From contig JAPPNE010000038.1 of the NCBI GenBank assembly GCA_028818775.1, positions 1 through 56,763 of the forward strand: DNA of 56,763 nt, read 5' to 3'. How positions within the stretch are numbered: position 1 is the first letter of the stretch; the number at the start of each line of letters is the position of its first letter. The notes beneath the pieces are model-generated. The model worked only from the letters and a program-made list of their open reading frames with translations, ran no database searches and had not been told where the DNA came from. Shown here one piece after another: positions 42,532-51,429 of the stretch. A program made the translations under genes and the position numbers. The DNA comes from Deltaproteobacteria bacterium (GTDB taxonomy: Bacteria; Desulfobacterota; Binatia; UBA9968; JAJDTQ01).

Positions 42532-44514
42532 ATGAGCATCACCCTTGAAATCGAGGAACGCGCACCCTTCGCCGAAGGCGCCGATTTCGGCACCGCCGGT
42601 GCCTACGAACGGATAAAGGGACGCGCGCGGTTCGCCATCGACCCGAGCCTGCCCGCCAACCGCGACATCGTGGACCTTGCGCTGGCTCCGGCGGACAGCC
42701 GCGGCCTAGTGGAGTACTCGACGGAGTTCTTCATCATCAAGCCGGCGGACATGAACCGCGGCAACCGCCGGCTGCTCTACGACGTCAACAACCGCGGCAA
42801 CAAGCGCGCGCTGCAGTTCTTCAACGACGCCCCGCCCACCAACGACCCGCGCACCGCCGAGGACGCCGGCCACGGCTTCCTGATGCGCCGGGGCTACACG
42901 GTGGTGTGGTGCGGCTGGCAGGGAGACCTGCTTCCGGGGGACGGCCGCCTGACCATGGAGCTGCCCGTCGCCACGGGACCCGACGGCCCGGTCACCGGGC
43001 CTTTCCGGGCCGAGTTCATCATCGAGCAGCCCGGCGTGACCACCGTGTCCCTGGGCGGACACGACTACATCCGGCCCTGTCCGGCCGCGGACCCCGGCGC
43101 GGAGGGGGCCACCCTTACGCGCCGGCGGCTGGACCCCGATCCACGCGAGCCCGTCCCCGCCGGCGAGTGGCGATTCGCCGCCGCGGACGCCGCCGGCAAC
43201 GTCTGGCCGTCGGCCACGAACTGCCACCTCGCGGAAGGCTTCCGGCCCGGCTGGATCCACGAGCTCATCTACACCGCGAAGGACCCGCTGGTGCTTGGGC
43301 TGGGATTTGCCGGCGTACGCGACCTCGTCGACTTCCTGCGCCATGCCGACGAGGACGCGGCGGGACAGGCCAATCCCCTGCGGGACGGCGCGCCGGGCAT
43401 CGAGAAAGCCTACGCCTGGGGGCGTTCCCAGAGCGGACGCTTCCTGCGCGCGTTCGTCTACGGCGGTTTCAATGCCTCGGACGGAGGGCGGCGCATCTTC
43501 GACGGGATCTTCTCCCACGTGGCCGGGGGCGGGCGGTTGCAGCTCAACTACCGCTTCGCGCAGCCCGACCGCTATCCGCGCCAGCACGAGGACCACCTCT
43601 ACCCCTCGGAGGAGTTCCCCTTCGCCTACGGCCGGACCGAGGACCCGTTCACCGGAAGGCAGGATGCGATCCTGAAAAGGCCGGAAACCGACCCCGTGGT
43701 CATCCACACCCAGACCGCCACCGAGTATTGGCAGCGGCGCGGCTCCCTGGTGCACACCGACCCCCGCGGCAACGACCTCCCGGAGCACGAGAACATCCGC
43801 GTCTTCCTGTTGTCGTCCCTGCAGCACAACGACGCGGCCGCAGCCCTCGAAGGCGGCGTGCCGCGATACCCGCTGAACCCGCTGCCGGCCAATCCGGTCC
43901 TGCGCGCCCTGCTGGCCGCGCTGGACGAGTGGGCTACCAAGGGAGTGGCGCCTCCGGAAAGCCGCGTGCCGACACGGTCCGCCGGCGACCTCGTCACGGG
44001 CGCCGAGTTCCGCGAGGGATTCCCGGCCGTTCCCGGAAGCGCCTGCCCCGAACCTCATGCGCTGTACCACCTGGACCGCGGGGCGGAGTTCGCGAACGGC
44101 GTCATTTCCCGGGAACCGCCGGTGGAGGACAAGACCCGCGAGTATCCGGTGCTGGTGCCCGCGGTGGACGCCGACGGCAACGAGACCGCCGGCGTGCGGG
44201 TGCCGGAGGTAACCGTGCCCCTAGCCACCTACACGGGCTGGAACCTGCGCAAGGACTCGGAGGTGATGGCGGGCATCGTCGGCAGCGCCCTGCCCTTCGC
44301 CCTGACCGAGCGGACGCGCGCCGCGCAGGGAGACCCGCGCCCCTCCATCGAAGCGCGCTATCCGTCGCGGGAAGCCTATCTGGCCGCGGTGCGCGCGGCC
44401 GCCGAGGAACTCGTGGAGCAGCGCCTGCTGCTGGCCGAGGACGTGGAGCGGTGCGCGGCGCTGGCGGGCAAGCGCTGGGACGCGCGGCGGGGAAACGGGT
44501 CCGGGAGAACGTAG
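42532..44514 (+). CDS. Large alpha/beta hydrolase-domain protein (Abhydrolase_10-like)
   Basis: A 660-residue protein of the family recognised as alpha/beta hydrolase domain-containing, common in soil bacteria and of unknown substrate. The nucleophile elbow is GRSQSGRF (about 302-309, Ser in the centre). An N-terminal beta-rich region (RRLLYDVNNRGNKRALQFFN, about 80-99) comes first. There is no signal peptide. ATG at 42532 has GAGG 8 bases upstream. It follows the Fe-S protein after 67 bp and is 4 bp from the end of a convergent hydrolase gene. Whether it belongs to the egtD transcript is open. Confidence 0.8.
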   Translation: MSITLEIEERAPFAEGADFGTAGAYERIKGRARFAIDPSLPANRDIVDLALAPADSRGLVEYSTEFFIIKPADMNRGNRRLLYDVNNRGNKRALQFFNDAPPTNDPRTAEDAGHGFLMRRGYTVVWCGWQGDLLPGDGRLTMELPVATGPDGPVTGPFRAEFIIEQPGVTTVSLGGHDYIRPCPAADPGAEGATLTRRRLDPDPREPVPAGEWRFAAADAAGNVWPSATNCHLAEGFRPGWIHELIYTAKDPLVLGLGFAGVRDLVDFLRHADEDAAGQANPLRDGAPGIEKAYAWGRSQSGRFLRAFVYGGFNASDGGRRIFDGIFSHVAGGGRLQLNYRFAQPDRYPRQHEDHLYPSEEFPFAYGRTEDPFTGRQDAILKRPETDPVVIHTQTATEYWQRRGSLVHTDPRGNDLPEHENIRVFLLSSLQHNDAAAALEGGVPRYPLNPLPANPVLRALLAALDEWATKGVAPPESRVPTRSAGDLVTGAEFREGFPAVPGSACPEPHALYHLDRGAEFANGVISREPPVEDKTREYPVLVPAVDADGNETAGVRVPEVTVPLATYTGWNLRKDSEVMAGIVGSALPFALTERTRAAQGDPRPSIEARYPSREAYLAAVRAAAEELVEQRLLLAEDVERCAALAGKRWDARRGNGSGRT

Positions 44515-44518
44515 GAAC

Positions 44519-45301
44519 CTATTCCATCAAGCCGTTGTCCCGCAGGAACTCGATGACGAAAGCGTCGAATCCCGCGGGGTCCTCGATGCAGCACGCGTGA
44601 CCCGTTCCGGGGAGCACCTTGTGAACCGCCCCCGGCGTCAGCGCCGCGGTCTTCCGGCCCCCTTCCAAGGACATGTCGTGCTCGCCGTTGATGACCAAGG
44701 TGGGCACCCTCATCTCCCCGAGGCGCGGCGTCATGTCGGTGCCGCCGCGGGCACGGAATATCTGCGCGATGGACGTGCCCGAAAGCCACGGGTTGCGCTC
44801 CAGGAAGAGGTCCAGCAGGTACTTGCCGAGCCGGGTGCTCTCGAAACCCGGCGCCACCAGTTCCCTGATGTGCTTCCCGTGGTAGGTGGTCACGTCGTCC
44901 GTGTAGCCCTCGATCCGGTCGCCGATGCGCCCGCCCCCGCCGCTGCTTCCGCCTACCAGGATCACCGCCCGGAACGTCTCCGGGTGGTCGAGACCCAGCA
45001 GCAAGGCGATGCCCGACCCCACGCTGACGCCGCCGATGACGGCTTCCGTGACGCCCTCCGCCCGGCAGACGGCCAGCACGTCGCCCGCCATGTCCCCCAG
45101 CGAGAACGGCGTCTCCGGCTTGTCCGACCGGCCGTAACCCCGGATGTCCAGCGAGATCACCCGGAACCAGGTGGAGAAGTGCGCCACCTGGTACATCAGC
45201 AGATTGTGGTCGAACGGGTTGGCGTGCACCCATATGAAGGGCAGACCCTCCCCGGAAACCTCGTAGTAGATGCGGACGCCATTGGAATCCGTGTACGGCA
45301 T
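44519..45301 (-). CDS. Alpha/beta hydrolase
   Basis: A 260-residue single-domain alpha/beta hydrolase with a complete catalytic triad: nucleophile serine in GGVSVGSGIALL (about 93-104), aspartate in INGEHDMSLEGG (about 205-216) and histidine in GTGHACCIEDP (about 232-242). The oxyanion region is WVHANPFDH and the strand DIRGYGRSDKP is typical. The substrate is unknown; an esterase, an epoxide hydrolase or a C-C hydrolase are possible. ATG at 45301 has GAGGTG upstream. It converges on the large hydrolase and diverges from the S4 protein gene. Frames extending upstream to 45532 have no ribosome site. Confidence 0.85.
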   Translation of the reverse strand: MPYTDSNGVRIYYEVSGEGLPFIWVHANPFDHNLLMYQVAHFSTWFRVISLDIRGYGRSDKPETPFSLGDMAGDVLAVCRAEGVTEAVIGGVSVGSGIALLLGLDHPETFRAVILVGGSSGGGGRIGDRIEGYTDDVTTYHGKHIRELVAPGFESTRLGKYLLDLFLERNPWLSGTSIAQIFRARGGTDMTPRLGEMRVPTLVINGEHDMSLEGGRKTAALTPGAVHKVLPGTGHACCIEDPAGFDAFVIEFLRDNGLME

Positions 45302-45411
45302 GGAACACCTCGAACGACAGTGTAGAGCGGTTTCGAACGTTGCGTCGTTCCAACCACGAAACCGGACACATGGCAAACAGAGAGGCGAACCGAACCGATC
45401 CATCAAGATCA

Positions 45412-45420
45412 TGCTATAAT
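45412..45420 (+). promoter_or_regulatory. Extended -10 promoter for the S4 protein/RNA ligase pair
   Basis: TGCTATAAT is a consensus extended -10. The last base lies 8 bases before the ATG at 45428, so transcription is predicted to start at the ATG itself (leaderless message). No Shine-Dalgarno is present. Confidence 0.6.
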
Positions 45421-45427
45421 TGGTCCC

Positions 45428-45817
45428 ATGACGACTGCCGAAAGCGTCCGGCTCGACAAGTGGCTGTGGGCGGCGCGGTTCTTCAAGACACGCTCGCTCG
45501 CGGCCGAGGCGGCCCAGGGCGGCAAGGTCCACGTCCGCGGCGACCGCGCCAAGCCGGCCCGGCCGGTTCGCATCGGCGACCGGCTGGAGATCCGGCGCGG
45601 TCCTTGGGAATGGGTGGTCACGGTCAAGGGTCTGTCAACGAAGCGTGGCCCCGCCAGCGAGGCCGCGCTGCTATACGAAGAAACCGAGGAAAGCGCGCGC
45701 AAGCGCGACGCCGCGCGTGCCGAGGCCCGATCCCACGCCGCCCCTCTCCGCGAACGCGGCGGACGGCCCACCAAGAAGGACCGCCGGGACCGCGCGCGCT
45801 TCGCGCGTGAGGATTGA
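45428..45817 (+). CDS. hslR: Hsp15-like S4-domain RNA-binding protein
   Basis: A 129-residue Hsp15 homologue. The S4 domain spans about 8-70 (VRLDKWLWAARFFKTRSLAA at the start) and the family hallmark ASEAALLYEETEES (about 76-89) is followed by a basic tail (PTKKDRRDRARFARED). In E. coli Hsp15 binds free 50S subunits that carry nascent peptidyl-tRNA and takes part in their rescue. The start codon is fixed by the closeness of the S4 domain and the promoter. An RNA ligase gene follows 17 bp downstream. Confidence 0.92.
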   Translation: MTTAESVRLDKWLWAARFFKTRSLAAEAAQGGKVHVRGDRAKPARPVRIGDRLEIRRGPWEWVVTVKGLSTKRGPASEAALLYEETEESARKRDAARAEARSHAAPLRERGGRPTKKDRRDRARFARED

Positions 45818-45834
45818 CGCGGGGGTAATGAGCA

Positions 45835-46890
45835 ATGGCTTCTTTCGAGGTAAAGGTTTACCGGATTCAGGTGGAGGAGCATCCCAATGCGGATGCCCTG
45901 GAGTTGGCGCGCGTGGGCGGTTACGTGAGCCTTATCAAGAAGGACTCTTTTTCGACGGGCGACCTTGCGGTCTACATTCCCGAGGCGTCCATCGTCCCCG
46001 ACGACGTGATTCAGGAACTCGGGCTTGAGGGCCGCCTTGCCGGCAAGGCGAAGAACCGCGTGAAGGCCATCAAGCTGCGTGGGGTCCTGTCTCAGGGACT
46101 GATCTACCCCGTCGCGGGGAACCGCCTGAGCGGGGCCGAAGTGGCGGAGGGCGACGACGTGATGGAGGCCCTCGGCGTGGAGAAGTGGGAGCCGCCGATC
46201 CCGGTCCACTTGTCCGGCAAGGTGCAGAATTCCCACGGGGCGACGCTTCACTACGACATCGAGGACATCAAGAAGCACCCCGATGTCTTCAAGGCCGGAG
46301 AGGACGTGGCCGTCACCGAGAAGATTCACGGGACTTGGTGCTGTCTCGGCTGGAACCGGGAACGCGGCGCCATCGTGTCGTCGAAGGGGTTGTCCTCCCA
46401 AGGATTGTCCTTCAAGGTCGACGACCCGGACAACGCGGACAACCTGTACGTGCGGATGTGGAAGACGCATGGCGACCTGGTGAAACAGCGGGCGGAGCAA
46501 TGCGGCCAGTCCGTGTACGTCCTGGGCGAGATTTTCGGGCGCTCGGTTCAGGACCTCCGGTACGGCGAGAAGGCGCAGGCTTTCGCCGTATTCGACGTGT
46601 ACGTCGGAGACCCCGGCTCCGGCAGGTACTTGAACTGGTCCGAGATCCTGGAGTTTGCCGGCGCCGACTTCCCCATGGTCCCGGCCCTGTATCGCGGTCC
46701 GTTCGATGCCGGTCTTCTTCCCGACTGGACCACCGGCAAGACCCTGTGGGGTGAAGGAGTGGACCAGATTCGAGAGGGCGTCGTCATCCGGGACTGCGCC
46801 GAAGGGTCGGACATGGAGATCGGACGCCGAGTCCTCAAGAGCGTGTCCGAGGGTTATCTGCTTCGGAAGGGGGGAACGGAGTTCAACTGA
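45835..46890 (+). CDS. Rnl5-type (DraRnl-like) RNA ligase
   Basis: A 351-residue ATP-dependent RNA ligase resembling Deinococcus radiodurans RNA ligase DraRnl (Rnl5), which seals 3'-OH RNA to 5'-phosphate in nicked duplexes. A N-terminal OB-like domain covers about 1-125. The nucleotidyltransferase has motif I EKIHGTWC with lysine K163, motif III AVFDVYVG (about 251-258), motif IV EGVVIRD (314-320) and motif V VLKSVSEGYLL (about 333-343). All key residues appear intact. Length agrees with DraRnl. The gene lies 17 bp after hslR on the same strand, has a poor ribosome site, and is followed by an AT-rich palindrome. Confidence 0.88.
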   Translation: MASFEVKVYRIQVEEHPNADALELARVGGYVSLIKKDSFSTGDLAVYIPEASIVPDDVIQELGLEGRLAGKAKNRVKAIKLRGVLSQGLIYPVAGNRLSGAEVAEGDDVMEALGVEKWEPPIPVHLSGKVQNSHGATLHYDIEDIKKHPDVFKAGEDVAVTEKIHGTWCCLGWNRERGAIVSSKGLSSQGLSFKVDDPDNADNLYVRMWKTHGDLVKQRAEQCGQSVYVLGEIFGRSVQDLRYGEKAQAFAVFDVYVGDPGSGRYLNWSEILEFAGADFPMVPALYRGPFDAGLLPDWTTGKTLWGEGVDQIREGVVIRDCAEGSDMEIGRRVLKSVSEGYLLRKGGTEFN

Positions 46891-46910
46891 GGCTGGTGAC
46901 GTGCATCATA

Positions 46911-46945
46911 CATGCGGGTAAAAATACGGCTATTTTACCCACATG
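46911..46945. repeat. AT-rich inverted repeat between the RNA ligase and cinA genes
   Basis: The arm CATGCGGGTAAAAATA (46911-46926) and TATTTTACCCACATG (46931-46945) are inverted copies with one mismatch and a one-base slip around a CGGC centre. The two flanking genes converge on it. It lacks a terminal T-run. It is markedly more AT-rich than the surroundings. A bidirectional terminator or a protein-binding site are possible. Confidence 0.6.
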
Positions 46946-46971
46946 CATGAGCGGACGCTTGCGGGACCGCC

Positions 46972-48219
46972 CTACATCCCCTCCAGCAGCACCGTGCGGA
47001 TCATGGAGATGGCGTTGAGGCTCATGCGGGTGCGGTCGGGGCCGCCGCGGCCGCCGAGGTTGTAGGTGCGGGTGTTGAACCGGGTGCCGTCGGTGATGGA
47101 GATGTAGGTCTGGCCCCTGGCGAGGTTTACGGCGGTGTCGCCGGGGTTCTCCACGGCGTGCAGCGCCAGGCCGAAGTCGCTGCCGGCCTGCTCGCGGACG
47201 GTCCAGGCCAGTTCCTCGGTGAGCTGCTCGGGCTGCTCCAGCAGCGCCTCGGCCTCTCCGGGCCGCCGCGAAAGCGCCAGCAGGCGGCGGGTGCCGCGCT
47301 CGCCGGGCGCCACCATGCCTTCCACGAAGTGTTCCTTGCTGGCCCGCTGCAGGCGGTCGGCCACGAGGCCGGCGGTCATGTCCTCGAAGACGGCCACGCT
47401 CCGGTCGTGCTCCCGGAGCAACCGGCCCACCGCGTCCTCCATGGTCTCGTCGTCCACGGCGAAGACATGGGTGGTGAGAAGCTCGCGCACCTGCGCCTCC
47501 ACCGGCGCAATCAGCTCCATGGCCTCCTCGCGGCTGGACGCCTTGGCGGTGATGCGCACGTCCACCTGGCCCGGGTGGGCCAGCACTCCCACGGTGGGGT
47601 TGCTGGAGTTGGCGATGAGGTCGCCGATCTCATGGTCCACCGAGCTTTCACCCATGTCGGTGACCTTGAGCACCCGGTAGGTGATGGTCTCCGACAGGTT
47701 CCACCTGCGCCGGGCGTAGGGGGTCAACTCGTTCTCGAACAGCCACTTCATCTCGTGCGGCACCCCAGGCAGCGCGAAGATGACGCCCTTCTCGTGCTCG
47801 ACGATGAACGACGGCGCGGTGCCGTTGGGATTCTCCACCGGGATGGCGCCTTCGGGGATGTCCGCCTGCCGCTCGTTGTTGGGAGTCATGATCATGCCGC
47901 GGCGGCGGAAGCGCGTGTCGATCTGGTCCAGCAGGCCCGGGTCGCGCACCAGCTCGCGGCCGCACACCTCGGCGATGATCTCCCGGGTGAGGTCGTCCTG
48001 GGTCGGGCCGAGGCCGCCGCTGGTGATGACGAAGTCCGCCCGGTCCAGCGCCCGACCGATGACGTCTTTCATGCGCCCCGGGTTGTCGCCCACGATGGTC
48101 TTGAAGAAGAGGTTGACCCCGAGGTCCGACAAGCGCTGGGCCATCCACGAGGAGTTGGTATCCACGATCTGACCCAGCAGCAGCTCCGATCCGATGGCGA
48201 CGATTTCAGCGTTGGGCAC
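46972..48219 (-). CDS. CinA-like protein with altered C-terminal amidase motif
   Basis: A 415-residue CinA homologue. The N-terminal MoCF-like (COG1058) domain is normal, with SELLLGQIVDTNSSW (about 11-25), SGGLGPTQDDLTREI (about 67-81) and LPGVPHEMKWLFENEL. In active enzymes this part hydrolyses ADP-ribose-like nucleotides. The C-terminal nicotinamide-nucleotide amidase domain should carry ESCTGG with the catalytic serine; here it reads EDMTAG (residues 279-284), so the nucleophile is absent and the amidase is probably inactive. The symbol cinA would be used by homology for the first domain. It is monocistronic; its end is 27 bp from the palindrome. Confidence 0.88.
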   Translation of the reverse strand: MPNAEIVAIGSELLLGQIVDTNSSWMAQRLSDLGVNLFFKTIVGDNPGRMKDVIGRALDRADFVITSGGLGPTQDDLTREIIAEVCGRELVRDPGLLDQIDTRFRRRGMIMTPNNERQADIPEGAIPVENPNGTAPSFIVEHEKGVIFALPGVPHEMKWLFENELTPYARRRWNLSETITYRVLKVTDMGESSVDHEIGDLIANSSNPTVGVLAHPGQVDVRITAKASSREEAMELIAPVEAQVRELLTTHVFAVDDETMEDAVGRLLREHDRSVAVFEDMTAGLVADRLQRASKEHFVEGMVAPGERGTRRLLALSRRPGEAEALLEQPEQLTEELAWTVREQAGSDFGLALHAVENPGDTAVNLARGQTYISITDGTRFNTRTYNLGGRGGPDRTRMSLNAISMIRTVLLEGM

Positions 48220-48288
48220 GATGCGCTCCTGTTACGTGTTCGTTGAGGACTTACGTGCCAGAAGCCGGCACGGGTTGGCAAGAGGGCT

Positions 48289-51200
48289 CTACTCCACGCT
48301 GGGTGCGGGCATGGCCTCGGCGGGGGTCTCGTCGGGCGCCCTGCGCCGGACCCGCGCCAGCACATCCAGCCACAGGGAGTAGAGCGTGGGCGTGAGCACG
48401 AGCGTGAACAGGGTGGATACCGCCAGTCCGCCAAGGACCGCGGAGCCAAGGCCGCGGTAGAGCTCGGAGCCGGCGCCGCGGGACAGCACCAGCGGCAGCA
48501 TGCCGAACACGGTGGTGGCGGTGGTCATGAAGATGGGGCGGATGCGGGTGCGCACGCTGGCCAGCAGCGCCGCCTGGGGTTCTTCCCCCGCGCGGATGAA
48601 GTTGAGGGTCTGGTGCACGATGAGGATGGCGTTGTTCACCACGATGCCGGTCAGGATGATGAACCCCAGCATGGTGACGGTGTCCATCTTGATGGTGGGC
48701 TCGGTGGCGTGCCCGAGGCTCACGGCGAGGATGCCGCCGGTGGCCGCCAGGGGCACGCTGAACATGATGATCAGCGGATAGCTCCAGGATTCGAACAGCG
48801 AGCACATCACCAGGTAGACCACCACCACGGCCAGCAGGAACGTCCACTTGAAGGCGTCCCAGGTTTCCGCCAGCTTCTGCGCCTGGCCGCTCACCGCGAT
48901 GGAGTAACCCAGCGGCAGGGTGCGCCGCACCTCCTCCACCGCGCCGTCCTCCACCAGCCGCACGGCTTCCTCCAGCGGCATGGCGTGGTGCATGTTGGCG
49001 TTCAGCTTGATGGCGCGGTCGAGGTCCACGTGCTCGACCTTGGTGGGACCGTCGCCCGGGCGGATCTCCGCGATGTCCGAGAGCTGCACCAGCCGGCCCG
49101 CGCCGTCGGACAGCATGAGCGCGCCCAGGTCCTGGGTGTGGGCCATCTCGTCCCGCGGCCCCTTGAGGATGATGTCGATCTCCTTGCCGTCTTCGCGGAA
49201 ACGCCCGGCGCGGGTGCCCTCCACCGCGGTCTCGATGACGTCGCCCACGTCGGAGGCGCGCAGGCCCAGGGCCGAGACACGGTCGCGGTCCAGGTGTACC
49301 CGGATCTCGGGATTGCCCCACTCGAAGGACGAGTTGACGAAGTTCACCCCCTCCACCCCACGAATGCTCCCTTCGAGGCCCCTGGCGATGTTCCGGATGG
49401 CCTGCAGGTCGTCCCCCTTGACGTCGAGGGCCACGTTGTTGCCGCCGATGAAGCCTCCCCGCTGGCGGAAGAGGGACGCCTGGGTGATGAACACCGCCTG
49501 GGTCCCGGGAATGCCGCCGACGGCGCGGCGCATGGTCCCCACCACCCGGCGCATGCCGTTCAGATCGGTATGGGGTTCCTTCACGATGGCCCCCATGATG
49601 GGGGTGTCCAGGCGAATGACGGCGAACATGCGCTCGATCTCGGGGATGCCCCGGACGCGCGATTCGATCTCCTTGATGATCGATTCCTTCTGGTCGGTGT
49701 TGAAACCCGGCGGCATCTTCACCACGCCGAAGATGAAGTTGCGGTTCCCGCGGGGCAGATAGTCCAGCGGCGGCGCGAACCACCAGGCCAGCGCCACCGA
49801 CCCGCCCACGATGAAAAGGACCACCGCCACCCGCCGCACGGCGCCGCGCTGGAGCCACGCCAGCAGTCCGAGGACCATCCCGGAGAACCCGGCGCCGGCC
49901 CGGTCCAGCACGGACATGACCGCGCGCAGGCGGCGGAACCGCGTCCGCGCCTTCTCGGGCAGGATGTGGGCGGAGAGCATGGGCACCACGGTGAGGGCCA
50001 CCACCAGGGACAGGGCCACCGCCACGGACACGGCCAGGGCGATGTCCCGGAAAAGCTGTCCGGCCTCTTGCCGGACAAACAGGACCGGAACGAACACGGC
50101 CACCGTGGTGAGCGTCGACGCCAGGATCGCGCCCCCCACCTCGCGCGCGCCGTCCAGCGCGGCGCGCACGCGCCCCTTGCCCATGTCGCGGTGGCGGAAC
50201 ACGTTCTCCAGCACCACCACGGCGTTGTCCACCACCATGCCGGTGGCGAAGGCCAGGCCGGCCAGCATGATGACGTTGAGGGACGAGCCGACGATGTTGA
50301 GGACCACGAAGGTGGTGACGATGGACACGGGGATCGCTACCCCCACGACGATGATGCTGGCGGGGCTGCGCAGGAACAGCAGCAGCACCAGCACCGCCAG
50401 GGTTACCGCGAAGTAGATGTTGCGAGTCACCAGGTCGATGGAGTCGTGGATGTAGTCGGTCTCGTCGTAGACCATCGTCAGATCGATACCCTTTTCGCCG
50501 TAGCGCTCCTGCAGCCGGCTCAGGGTCTCCCGGACGCCCTCCATGACCTCCATGGTGTTGGCCCCGGAACGGCGCAGGATGCCCATGCCGAGGGCGAGCC
50601 TGCCGTCGATGCGCACGGCGAAGTCCCGGTCCTCGTGGCCGAAGGAGACGGCGGCCACGTCGCGCACGTAGACGGGCCCCTGGGCGTCGTGCCGCACCAC
50701 CACGTCAGCGATGTGATGGAGTTCCTCGAACTGGCCGAGGGTGCGCACCACGTGCCGGCGCTTGCCCTCGCTCAGGTCACCGCCCTTGACGTTGCGGTTC
50801 TCGCGGGTGACGGCCTGCCGCACCTCCGCCACCGTGATGCCGCGGGCCGCCATGGCGCTGGGATCCAGGGTCACGTGCACCTGGCGGTCGCGGCCGCCGA
50901 AGCGCCACACCGCGCCGACGCCGGGGACCCGTTCCATCTGCGGCACGATGACGTCCTTCAGCTCCTCCCACACCTCGTTGAGGTCCCGCTCCGTATCCAC
51001 CATGATCCACGAGATCGGGCTCTCCTCGTCGGTGTTGACCGCGCGGATGCGGGACTCGCCGACGTCGGGCGGCAGGTCCCTGACGGTGTCGAGCTTCTCG
51101 GAAACGCCCAGGCGCGCGATGTCCTTGTTGGTGCCCCAGTCGAAGCTGAGGACCACCCGGGAGCGGCCCTCGATGGAACTGGAGGAAACCTGCTTGAGCC

Positions 51201-51429
51201 GCTCCACGGCGTTGAGCCGCTCTTCCAGCCGGTCGGTCACCTCGCGCTCCACCTCTAAGGGCCCGGCGCCGCCGTACTCGGTCTCCACCGTGATCTCGGG
51301 CCGGTCCACGGTGGGTATCATCTGCACGGGCAGGCGGAACAGCGCGATGGTCCCGAAGAGCACCGCCAGGATGATGCCGACGGTCACCGAGACCGGATTG
51401 CGCACGCAGAAATCAACGATTCCCATCAC
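48289..51429 (-). CDS. RND-family efflux pump, inner-membrane transporter
   Basis: A 1046-residue twelve-helix RND transporter of the AcrB/MexB (HAE1) type, the drug or toxic-metabolite pump that works with the adaptor encoded upstream. It begins with FCVRNPVSVTVGIILAVLFG. The proton-relay area of TM4 reads GMVVDNAVVVLENV, that is, only the first of the two AcrB aspartates is kept (Asp-Asn), and the TM10 lysine region reads GIVVNNAILIV (Asn for Lys). This variant is found in part of the RND family. Two adjacent ATG codons are possible starts. It overlaps the adaptor gene by 17 bp. No outer-membrane factor gene is in the window. Confidence 0.93.
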   Translation of the reverse strand: MMGIVDFCVRNPVSVTVGIILAVLFGTIALFRLPVQMIPTVDRPEITVETEYGGAGPLEVEREVTDRLEERLNAVERLKQVSSSSIEGRSRVVLSFDWGTNKDIARLGVSEKLDTVRDLPPDVGESRIRAVNTDEESPISWIMVDTERDLNEVWEELKDVIVPQMERVPGVGAVWRFGGRDRQVHVTLDPSAMAARGITVAEVRQAVTRENRNVKGGDLSEGKRRHVVRTLGQFEELHHIADVVVRHDAQGPVYVRDVAAVSFGHEDRDFAVRIDGRLALGMGILRRSGANTMEVMEGVRETLSRLQERYGEKGIDLTMVYDETDYIHDSIDLVTRNIYFAVTLAVLVLLLFLRSPASIIVVGVAIPVSIVTTFVVLNIVGSSLNVIMLAGLAFATGMVVDNAVVVLENVFRHRDMGKGRVRAALDGAREVGGAILASTLTTVAVFVPVLFVRQEAGQLFRDIALAVSVAVALSLVVALTVVPMLSAHILPEKARTRFRRLRAVMSVLDRAGAGFSGMVLGLLAWLQRGAVRRVAVVLFIVGGSVALAWWFAPPLDYLPRGNRNFIFGVVKMPPGFNTDQKESIIKEIESRVRGIPEIERMFAVIRLDTPIMGAIVKEPHTDLNGMRRVVGTMRRAVGGIPGTQAVFITQASLFRQRGGFIGGNNVALDVKGDDLQAIRNIARGLEGSIRGVEGVNFVNSSFEWGNPEIRVHLDRDRVSALGLRASDVGDVIETAVEGTRAGRFREDGKEIDIILKGPRDEMAHTQDLGALMLSDGAGRLVQLSDIAEIRPGDGPTKVEHVDLDRAIKLNANMHHAMPLEEAVRLVEDGAVEEVRRTLPLGYSIAVSGQAQKLAETWDAFKWTFLLAVVVVYLVMCSLFESWSYPLIIMFSVPLAATGGILAVSLGHATEPTIKMDTVTMLGFIILTGIVVNNAILIVHQTLNFIRAGEEPQAALLASVRTRIRPIFMTTATTVFGMLPLVLSRGAGSELYRGLGSAVLGGLAVSTLFTLVLTPTLYSLWLDVLARVRRRAPDETPAEAMPAPSVE

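Noticed and set aside
48254-48272. CGTGCC/GGCACG hairpin between the pump and cinA genes as a terminator
   Set aside because: Six-base stem with no T-run on either strand.
48613-51258. An open plus-strand frame of 881 codons across the RND pump
   Set aside because: It mirrors the pump gene in high-GC sequence; His/Asp/Gln-rich composition and no domain.
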